From VXRD01 sp965242535 (lineage in GTDB: Bacteria; Latescibacterota; UBA2968): 64,000 bases of DNA. Location: positions 2,542,001 through 2,606,000 of the forward strand of contig OZ251458.1 in assembly GCA_965242535.1 (NCBI GenBank), in the 5' to 3' direction. The notes under the pieces are model-generated. The model saw only the letters and a program-made list of their open reading frames with translations, did no database searches and was not told the origin of the DNA. Below are positions 17,201 to 24,432 of this stretch, piece by piece; the first letter of the stretch is position 1, and every line of letters starts with the position of its first letter. The translations under genes and the position numbers were made by a program.

Positions 17201-19351
17201 TAGAAGTACTACCCGCCTACTGGGGTATTGAAACCGCGGTGGGATATACCTCATCGATGGGCGCATCCGGAGGATTTAGAAGTACTACCCGCCTACTGGG
17301 GTATTGAAACAGCAGATGGCCGTCGGGTTGTGCAAGTTGAAGTTGGCAATTTAGAAGTACTACCCGCCTACTGGGGTATTGAAACTTAAATACTCATTCT
17401 TCAGGGACATTAACTCCTCTTCTGATTTAGAAGTACTACCCGCCTACTGGGGTATTGAAACCAATACGCGCCCATGATTCCAGCACCGGGCCATCAGCAA
17501 ATTTAGAAGTACTACCCGCCTACTGGGGTATTGAAACTTGCGGCGTTGCGCCATGACGCGCCAAATCCTCTCGCAATTTAGAAGTACTACCCGCCTACTG
17601 GGGTATTGAAACTTTTGCAACACCTCTTGCATTGTCATTGTCCGACCCATTTAGAAGTACTACCCGCCTACTGGGGTATTGAAACAAAGTTTTTGCGCTT
17701 ATTTTTGGGTCTTCCATAACTTATTTAGAAGTACTACCCGCCTACTGGGGTATTGAAACTTAACCGCTTACATTCAGTCAGCGATAATGCTCGGATACAT
17801 TTAGAAGTACTACCCGCCTACTGGGGTATTGAAACTGACGTCAGGTTGTTGCCTGCGTCGCTGTTACCCCTCTCATTTAGAAGTACTACCCGCCTACTGG
17901 GGTATTGAAACTTCTCGTGCTGTGCCTCTTGCGTCTTTTGCGCCGCCCGATTTAGAAGTACTACCCGCCTACTGGGGTATTGAAACGCTGAGCAACCCCA
18001 ACAGCCTCAGCCGGATCAACAGCCGGATTTAGAAGTACTACCCGCCTACTGGGGTATTGAAACACATTGGGGTGTAGCTTCTTTTTGCCAAATCACTTCA
18101 CCTATTTAGAAGTACTACCCGCCTACTGGGGTATTGAAACTTGTAGGCCGCCTCGCGGGCCGCCTCTTTGAAAAGGAGAATTTAGAAGTACTACCCGCCT
18201 ACTGGGGTATTGAAACTGGACTTCAGACATGGACACCGACCGACCAATCCCCACCAAATTTAGAAGTACTACCCGCCTACTGGGGTATTGAAACGTGTGT
18301 TGAGCACCTTCTCTTTCTTGCTCGTCCGGCCTAATTTAGAAGTACTACCCGCCTACTGGGGTATTGAAACAAAAGGATCAAAGAGCGAGGCTGGCAGGTG
18401 TCTGTGTGATTTAGAAGTACTACCCGCCTACTGGGGTATTGAAACTCCCCGCAACCCACCACCACCACGCCAACCCCAGCTGCATTTAGAAGTACTACCC
18501 GCCTACTGGGGTATTGAAACAATGTTTTGACCCATCATCCGAGGCTGATGTCGATTTGGGATTTAGAAGTACTACCCGCCTACTGGGGTATTGAAACACG
18601 CTCCCGTTTTGCGTATCGATCGCGACCGCAAACCATTTAGAAGTACTACCCGCCTACTGGGGTATTGAAACCCATCTCCAACTCAAAAGTCCGCTGTGCC
18701 ATCTCTACCTATTTAGAAGTACTACCCGCCTACTGGGGTATTGAAACCGCCAGCCGCTCGATCCCCATCCGGATAACATCGCTCATTTAGAAGTACTACC
18801 CGCCTACTGGGGTATTGAAACGTCTCGGGCATCCTGCTTGCCCTTGTCATACTCGGCCATTTAGAAGTACTACCCGCCTACTGGGGTATTGAAACATTAA
18901 AAACAAAAAGGTCAGCCCGATAATGACGAAACAATTTAGAAGTACTACCCGCCTACTGGGGTATTGAAACCCGGGCTTACGACAGGTTGTCAATCGCCTT
19001 CCAAAGCCATTTAGAAGTACTACCCGCCTACTGGGGTATTGAAACTCTTGCCGATGGACCACATCAAGCGAAACACCTTCAGCGGATTTAGAAGTACTAC
19101 CCGCCTACTGGGGTATTGAAACTGTGCGAGGCTCTTTCTTACTTCTCAGCAGTCTCATTTGAGATTTAGAAGTACTACCCGCCTACTGGGGTATTGAAAC
19201 TTCTTAATGCGCGCTTCAAACTCCCCAGCGGTTTCCGCTTATTTAGAAGTACTACCCGCCTACTGGGGTATTGAAACTCTCTGATAACAGGGCTAAAGTT
19301 AGCAATCCCTACATATTTAGAAGTACTACCCGCCTACTGGGGTATTGAAAC
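14238..19351 (+). CRISPR. CRISPR array: 68 repeats of 37 bp, 67 spacers
   Basis: I counted 68 repeats, first at 14238-14274 and last at 19315-19351. The repeat begins ATTTAGAAGTACTACCC and ends GGGGTATTGAAAC. The last eight bases ATTGAAAC are the usual 5' handle of type III crRNAs. TACCC and GGGTA inside the repeat can form a 5-bp stem. Repeats are identical apart from the one at 16058, which has A for C at position 12. Spacers are 35-45 bp, most 38-39; the longest is 15185-15229 (45 bp). Transcription is expected rightward. The uniform repeats and many different spacers suggest recent activity. Many spacers read as open protein sequence on their complement. Confidence 0.98.
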
Positions 19352-19354
19352 TCA

Positions 19355-19387
19355 AAAGGGGTTGTGTCTAAGCGACACAACCCCTTT
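19355..19387 (+). terminator. Perfect 14-bp-stem hairpin directly after the array
   Basis: AAAGGGGTTGTGTC (19355-19368), loop TAAGC and GACACAACCCCTTT (19374-19387), followed by ATT. It could end transcription of the crRNA precursor, though the U tract is weak. The 41-bp stretch holding it (19352-19392) has the length of a spacer and is followed by a degenerate repeat. Confidence 0.65.
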
Positions 19388-19392
19388 ATTGC

Positions 19393-19416
19393 ATTTGGAA
19401 GGATGATCATTGAAAC
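19393..19416 (+). repeat. Degenerate terminal CRISPR repeat
   Basis: ATTTGGAAGGAT...ATTGAAAC keeps both ends of the 37-bp repeat (ATTTAGAAG... and ATTGAAAC) with a shortened middle, 41 bp after the last intact repeat. It fits a decayed trailer-end repeat. Confidence 0.5.
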
Positions 19417-19470
19417 GGATAGGCAAGAGTGCCTGATGCCCTTTTGAACGCCCGTTTTTGGAGATATGCC

Positions 19471-20610
19471 ATGCCTAAACCCCACACGCTCCTCTGTACA
19501 GTCGGGACGAGTCTATTGTATCCCAATTTGTCGGGTCTCGTACGGAAATCGCAGTCTGACCCGATCCGCATCGCTTTGGCCCAAGCGTATTCTCAACGGG
19601 ATTGGTCAGAAGTGGCGAGCCAACTGCGTCAGATCGCGCCAACCGAACGGCTTTGCGGTGCCGAGATTAACTCTGTAGCGGATCTCCTCGCGCACGGAGA
19701 GATTGAAAAAGTCAACCTTCATCTGCTCCATTCCGAAACGGATGATGGGCGGGCTATCGCCCAAATTTTGCGATTCTATTTCAAAGCCGATGGTTGGGAG
19801 CGGGTGCAAATTCATTGCGTGGACGGGTTGCGCGATGACGACCCGCGACATTTCCGCAGGCATGGCTTGCGGAACTTGGCAAAAGTTTTTGGTGAACAGG
19901 TGCGTCAGGTGGGCGCGAAATTTTGCGCGATTAACGCAACGGGGGGCTATAAAGCACAGATCGCCATTGCCGTGCTGATGGGGCAAGCACTCGACATCCC
20001 CGTGTATTACAAGCACGAACGCTTCGACGCCATCATTCCCTTTCCGCCCATGCCAGTGGCACTCGATTTTTCACTCTGGGAGCGGGCGAGCGGCATGTTT
20101 ATGGTGCTCAGCCAGCACAATGCCTGTGAGCCGTGGAACCGATTCGAAGGGGACTGGGATGAACGCTTTGAACCGCTGGTCAATCGCGTGGCGATCGACG
20201 GCGAGGATTATTTGGAACTCTCGGCGACCGGCCAGATTTTTCACGAGACGTTTCGATCCCGTTTTCAAACGACTAGGCACACCCGTTTGCCAAACCCAGC
20301 AACAGAGGATGAAAAGGAGGCGCCTAAGCTGGGCCAGCATAACTATGGGCAAGCCAGAGAAAGCATTTTGAGGTTTTTGGAAAATCTCACGGAGGATGTG
20401 CCGTACATCCGCTATTGCCACGCGACGTATTGGAACCCAGATCTGTCTGAAGCGACGCGGTTTCGGCCGTCGGGGGGAAACGCGCAAGACATATACTCAA
20501 ACGGGACTTGGTGCGTGAAGTTTCACGTCGTGACAACAGCGGATGATCCAGATTTAGAAAGCGCGGAGGTCATCGTGGCGGATCTCAACGACCGGTTGGC
20601 GCAAACCTGA
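19471..20610 (+). CDS. CARF-domain protein, APE2256/Csm6-Csx1-like, effector domain unclear
   Basis: The 379-residue protein begins with a CARF domain of the APE2256 type: TLLCTVGTSLL (6-16) and INATGGYKAQIAIAVLMG (154-171). Residues 229-262 (ERFEPLVNRVAIDGEDYLEL) look like the winged-helix linker seen in this family. The last ~95 residues do not show an HEPN Rx4-6H motif. They contain helix RESILRFLENL, then basic and aromatic residues (RYCHATYW, RFRPSGG) and a strand WCVKFHVVTTA. A RelE-like mRNA-interferase fold, as in CARF-RelE (Cami1) proteins, is possible but unproven; a ring nuclease or signal sensor is an alternative. Start ATG 19471 is preferred to an earlier in-frame start because the family begins at this point. 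It sits between the array and cas2. Confidence 0.75.
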   Translation: MPKPHTLLCTVGTSLLYPNLSGLVRKSQSDPIRIALAQAYSQRDWSEVASQLRQIAPTERLCGAEINSVADLLAHGEIEKVNLHLLHSETDDGRAIAQILRFYFKADGWERVQIHCVDGLRDDDPRHFRRHGLRNLAKVFGEQVRQVGAKFCAINATGGYKAQIAIAVLMGQALDIPVYYKHERFDAIIPFPPMPVALDFSLWERASGMFMVLSQHNACEPWNRFEGDWDERFEPLVNRVAIDGEDYLELSATGQIFHETFRSRFQTTRHTRLPNPATEDEKEAPKLGQHNYGQARESILRFLENLTEDVPYIRYCHATYWNPDLSEATRFRPSGGNAQDIYSNGTWCVKFHVVTTADDPDLESAEVIVADLNDRLAQT

Positions 20611-20661
20611 GCCATGCGCGGCGGTTGCGCGGTTTGAATTTGACAAGGGCTTGGGGATTTC

Positions 20662-20819
20662 TTAGAAGCCATCTAAAAACTCGGGCCGCCATTGAGAGCG
20701 TCGCAAAAACATTCGCTTTTCGCAGGTCAAAACCCAAGAATAAGGGCCTTTATTCCCCCTTTCCTGATAGGAAAGGGGGCTAGGGGGTTAGGTCCCGATA
20801 ATTTTTAGATGGCTTCTTA
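20662..20819. mobile_element. 158-bp MITE E, copy 1 (between CARF gene and cas2)
   Basis: The ends are TTAGAAGCCATCTAAAAA and TTTTTAGATGGCTTCTTA, inverted repeats of about 18 bp, with TA at both boundaries as expected for IS630/Tc1-mariner-type insertion. The interior holds the palindrome CCCCCTTTCCT/AGGAAAGGGGG. A second copy at 26357-26514 has an apparently identical interior, implying recent movement. Confidence 0.8.
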
Positions 20820-20869
20820 GGATGCGGAAACACACTTCAAGTCCCATTGTGCATCTGGGGAGGAACGCG

Positions 20870-21151
20870 ATGTTTGTGGTTGTGGCGTACGATATTGCCG
20901 ACAAACGCAGGTTGCGGCGGGTGATGAAGGTGATGGAGAATTACGGCACGAGACGGCAGAAGAGCGTTTTTGAATGCGAGTTGAACGACCGGCGGTTTGT
21001 CGATTTGCGCGCCAAAATATCGGAAGAGATCGATCCCGAAGCGGATCGCGTGTGTTATTATACCCTGTGCGCCGCGTGCAAGAAGCGGATCGAGGGGATT
21101 TCCGACCATGAGCATCCCATCCCCAAGCGCGAGGATTACGCGATCGTTTGA
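20870..21151 (+). CDS. cas2: CRISPR-associated protein Cas2
   Basis: The 93-residue Cas2 is the structural dimer at the centre of the Cas1-Cas2 integrase. The N-terminal strand MFVVVAYDIADKRRLRRV with D8 is typical, as are YGTRRQKSVFECEL (25-38) and the C-terminal CAACKKRIEGIS region. GGGGAGGAACGCG precedes the ATG; an in-frame extension upstream has no support. It is separated from cas1 by the entire effector operon and array, and from the preceding CARF gene by a MITE. Confidence 0.95.
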   Translation: MFVVVAYDIADKRRLRRVMKVMENYGTRRQKSVFECELNDRRFVDLRAKISEEIDPEADRVCYYTLCAACKKRIEGISDHEHPIPKREDYAIV

Positions 21152-21238
21152 TCGGCCTATCGCCGAGAGACGCGGACAGACGCACGGGCATAGCCTACAA
21201 CGGTGGTCAGTCCACGCCCTCATAACTACCTACTTGAT

Positions 21239-21267
21239 TTTAGAAGTACTACCCGCCTACTGGGGTA
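21239..21267 (+). repeat. Lone truncated CRISPR repeat downstream of cas2
   Basis: 29 bp identical to repeat positions 2-30 (TTTAGAAGTACTACCCGC... to ...CTGGGGTA), keeping the internal stem but lacking TTGAAAC of the handle. It is preceded by an extra T and followed by AGGGGG. It lies 88 bp after cas2, with no further repeats. Confidence 0.9.
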
Positions 21268-21331
21268 AGGGGGCCGGGGGTATAGATCCCCTTGACGCCA
21301 TCCAAGCCCCAAGCGATACCCCATGCCCCCA

Positions 21332-22087
21332 TCAATCGTCGTGATCGCTATTTTTTTCGGTCGCTTCGCGTTGAACCTCGCGCTGTGCCCACCAGACCTT
21401 CGCGGCCAAGCATCCGCCGCGCGTTGCCAATGCCAGGGCGGCCCACAGCAAGCGAGAGAGATAAACCGAAAGCCGAACGGACCCGGAACCCGCAAAGCGC
21501 GGTTGTAAAAAATCGGGCGTTAGGGAAATGCGAACGCGCTTGCCCAGGACGCGCTTGCCCGCTTCCACATAGCCGAACAAACGCCCGGTGTAGGCGGGAT
21601 CGCCCAAGCCCACCTCCAAATCCATCGCCGCATCCCGAAACCGAATCACGCGCAACAACCGCTTGGCAAACCGCGTCGCGATGGGGCGCGCATCCGCGGC
21701 ATAGCCCATGTATTGTTTCGCCTGTGCGTAACGCGACCGCCATGGCGACTCGGTTGCCGGCATCGCGTCCTCCTCTTTTCCCACACGCGCCGCCTCATCG
21801 CCCTCATCCTCGGGCGAATCCCCCGCATCGGATTCGACTGCTCGCAGTGCAGGTGCCTTGGGCCGCCAAACCGTGCATGGCCCCAACACGACGCGCCACT
21901 GCAACCCGGTATCGTCGATCTCGCACGCGACGCCGCACAGCCCGCCCCACGCCCGCGCAAATCCGGATACGCGGTACGCGTCCTCGCGGTAAAACCCCGC
22001 TGCGCCGACCCGAATGGGCAAGACGACAAACCCCGCCAACACCGCGAGGGGAATCAACCCCATGCCAATGAGAATTTCCGCGAGCAT
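21332..22087 (-). CDS. DUF2953-like membrane protein
   Basis: 251 residues, starting MLAEILIGMGLIPLAVLAGF with one strong N-terminal membrane segment (about 1-25). The pattern LEVGLGDPAYTGRLFGYV followed by LTPDFLQPRFAGSGSVRL resembles DUF2953 proteins, whose function is unknown. A central acidic linker (residues about 83-105) is low in complexity. Start 22087 is chosen because the longer frame runs toward element A and AAAGG lies upstream of this ATG. It runs opposite to the CRISPR genes. Confidence 0.55.
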   Translation of the reverse strand: MLAEILIGMGLIPLAVLAGFVVLPIRVGAAGFYREDAYRVSGFARAWGGLCGVACEIDDTGLQWRVVLGPCTVWRPKAPALRAVESDAGDSPEDEGDEAARVGKEEDAMPATESPWRSRYAQAKQYMGYAADARPIATRFAKRLLRVIRFRDAAMDLEVGLGDPAYTGRLFGYVEAGKRVLGKRVRISLTPDFLQPRFAGSGSVRLSVYLSRLLWAALALATRGGCLAAKVWWAQREVQREATEKNSDHDD

Positions 22088-22209
22088 CCTGAATAACCTT
22101 TCGCAACCGACGAGGCTCACTTTTCTAAAACGTTTGGTCCTACAGCATTGTTGGTTGCCTTTGATGCCTTCGGCGACCTACTTTTTTTCAACAGCAAAAA
22201 AAAGTAGGC

Positions 22210-22237
22210 GAGCGGGGTACAACTGCCCGAGCAGTTC
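22210..22237 (+). repeat. Micro-element B, copy 3 (inside element A)
   Basis: GAGCGGGGTACAACTGC, a short loop and GCAGTTC; the stem is AACTGC/GCAGTT. Removing it restores the element A sequence found in copies 1, 2 and 4. Confidence 0.8.
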
Positions 22238-22278
22238 AAAAATGCCGCTCTCATGCGCCGAGGGGCTAGGCACAGCGC

Positions 22279-22306
22279 GAGCGGGGTACAACTGCTCCAG
22301 CAGTTC
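22279..22306 (+). repeat. Micro-element B, copy 4 (inside element A)
   Basis: 28 bp with the same start GAGCGGGGTACAACTGC and end GCAGTTC as copy 3, but a different loop. It is inserted 69 bp from copy 3, again between C and AA. Confidence 0.8.
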
Positions 22307-22602
22307 AAGCGCTTTTGTAATCGCACGCCATGCGCCAGCCTGCAAGGTGAGTTGCATGATGGATGTTGGTTGCGAGACGGACTTACGCGCTGTGCCCGAT
22401 GGCTTGCGTTGATGGACTTTTGCGATGGCACGGTTGGCGATGGCTTCTCTGAAGAACGGTGGAACGGCAAAGCGATCCGCTCAAAATAGCGCGAAAAAAT
22501 GTCGCAAAGTCAAGCGGTTTTGCCTGCGCGCTTGACGCGATGGGCCGCAGAGTGCAATATAGGGCGACCGATGATCATGCAAACGCGATAAACGGAGTGT
22601 TT

Positions 22603-24432
22603 ATGACCGCACATCGACAGATCGAAACCTGGGCCGCGCAGGGGCGGATTTCCGACTCGGCATCGCGCGCGCTTTCGCAATGGCTGACCGACCCGGAATT
22701 TGCCGATTTTGTGCCCGACATTCAACGGCTCGTACAAACGGGCGATGCGGACGAACTCGAAGATGCGTTTCGCACCCACATCGAGTTTGGCACGGGCGGC
22801 ATTCGGGGCAAAATGGGGCCAGGCCCCAACCGCATCAACCTGCGGACTATCGGCGAAGCCGCGCAGGGCTTGGCGCGATACATCCTCAACTCGGGCCTTG
22901 CAAACGCCCGAGAAATGGGCGTGGTCATCGCGCACGACACGCGCAACAACTCGGGCCTTTTCGCACGGGAAACCGCCTCGGTCATCGCCGGGCACGGCAT
23001 TGTCGCGCGCCTGTTTGACGGGCATCGCGCAACGCCCCATCTCTCTTTCGCGCTCCGGCAAACCGGCGCGGTTGCCGGCGTGGTCATCAGCGCGAGCCAC
23101 AACCCGCCTGCGGACAATGGCTTTAAGGCGTACTGGACGGACGGCGGGCAGGTCGTTCCGCCGCACGACAAAAACATCATCGCCGAAGTCATCGCCGGGC
23201 AAAACGCGCGCATCGAAAAAATGGACTACGAAACGGGGGTCAAACGCGGGTTGATCCAAACCCTCGACGCGAGACTCGACGCGCACTACATCGAAAAACT
23301 CGCGGGCATCTCCCTGTCAGGCGCGCGGGACATCCGCATCGTCTATACGCCCCTGCACGGCGTCGGCGCGACGAGCATCGTACCCGCGCTTCAAAAACTC
23401 GGGTACGACCAACGCCACATCGTCCACGCGCAAAACATCCCGGACGGGAATTTCCCGACGGTGGCGGGCGGCATCGCCAATCCCGAAGCCCCCGGCACAT
23501 TCGCGCTGGCAATCGAAAAAGCCGCGCAAATCCACGCGGACCTGGTCATCGCCAGCGACCCGGACGCGGACCGCCTCGGCTGCGCGTTGCCCCATCCGCA
23601 AAAGGGCTGGCGGGCCGCGCCGGAGGAACTCGCCCTCACCGGCAATCAGATCGGCGCGATCCTGTGTCATTATCTCCTCGCCGCGCTCAAAACCCAAAAC
23701 GCCTTGCCGCCCCAAGGCATCGTGTGCAAAACCATCGTCACCACGGACCTCATCGGCCTCATCGCCGCGCATTTTGGCATGACGCTGGTCGATAATCTCC
23801 TCGTCGGCTTCAAATACATCGCAAAGGTGATCGACGCGCTGTCGGGCGACCAAACCTTTGTGTTCGGCGCGGAAGAGAGCCACGGCTACTTGGCGGGCGA
23901 TTTTGTGCGCGACAAAGATGCGGCCATCGCCGCGGTCTTGCTCGCCGAATGCGCGGCTCAACTCAAATCGCAGGGCCGCACCGTGCGCGATTACCTCGAC
24001 GAGATTTATCGCGCATTCGGCTATTTTTGCGACATCCAAAAATCCGCGTACCGCGCGGGGGCGCAGGGCGATGAGGAGATCGCGCAGATCATGCGGGGCC
24101 TGCGCCAAAATCCGCCACGCGCGATCGGGGGGCACGAGGTCATCGAAATCATCAACTACCAAACCCTCGCGGCGCGCCAGTTGCAAACGGGCAACACGCG
24201 CACAATCGACGGCACGGCTGGCAATGTCCTCGCGTTCACCTTCGCGGAACGCGGGCATACGCGGGTCACGGTGCGGCCTTCGGGCACGGAGCCCAAGATC
24301 AAATACTACGCCTCGGCAACCTCGGCGGATCGCCCGGACATGCCGCACAGCGCCATTGACCGCCTCGCGGACGACCTCATCCACGGCATGCTCGACGCGG
24401 CAGAACGCGCGCTTCTAACGGTGACGCCATGA
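22603..24432 (+). CDS. Alpha-D-phosphohexomutase family protein (phosphoglucomutase/phosphomannomutase)
   Basis: 609 residues. It moves phosphate between C1 and C6 of hexose phosphates through a phosphoserine. The catalytic serine is S165 in VISASHNPP, the metal loop DPDADRLG starts at 319, the sugar loop is GAEESHGYL (about 425), and the phosphate-binding RPSGTEPK is 558-565. Length and the GTGGIRG motif near 63-69 fit the phosphoglucomutase (PgcA/PGM2) branch rather than GlmM. Start ATG 22603 follows GGAG. It overlaps the next gene by ATGA, so the two are one operon. Confidence 0.92.
   Translation: MTAHRQIETWAAQGRISDSASRALSQWLTDPEFADFVPDIQRLVQTGDADELEDAFRTHIEFGTGGIRGKMGPGPNRINLRTIGEAAQGLARYILNSGLANAREMGVVIAHDTRNNSGLFARETASVIAGHGIVARLFDGHRATPHLSFALRQTGAVAGVVISASHNPPADNGFKAYWTDGGQVVPPHDKNIIAEVIAGQNARIEKMDYETGVKRGLIQTLDARLDAHYIEKLAGISLSGARDIRIVYTPLHGVGATSIVPALQKLGYDQRHIVHAQNIPDGNFPTVAGGIANPEAPGTFALAIEKAAQIHADLVIASDPDADRLGCALPHPQKGWRAAPEELALTGNQIGAILCHYLLAALKTQNALPPQGIVCKTIVTTDLIGLIAAHFGMTLVDNLLVGFKYIAKVIDALSGDQTFVFGAEESHGYLAGDFVRDKDAAIAAVLLAECAAQLKSQGRTVRDYLDEIYRAFGYFCDIQKSAYRAGAQGDEEIAQIMRGLRQNPPRAIGGHEVIEIINYQTLAARQLQTGNTRTIDGTAGNVLAFTFAERGHTRVTVRPSGTEPKIKYYASATSADRPDMPHSAIDRLADDLIHGMLDAAERALLTVTP

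Larger units (their letters stand above)
22115..22478 (-). repeat. Dispersed element A, copy 3, inverted and interrupted
   Basis: Reverse-complement copy of element A without its terminal inverted repeats, but with the same central hairpin. It carries two insertions of the 28-bp micro-element B, at 22210-22237 and 22279-22306, each between a C and AA. Confidence 0.75.

Noticed and set aside
14238..19351. Open frames on both strands in the CRISPR array encoding repeated LEVLPAYWGIET or FQYPSRRVVLLN peptides
   Set aside because: They are translations of the CRISPR repeat and vary with spacer length; no start or ribosome-binding pattern supports them.
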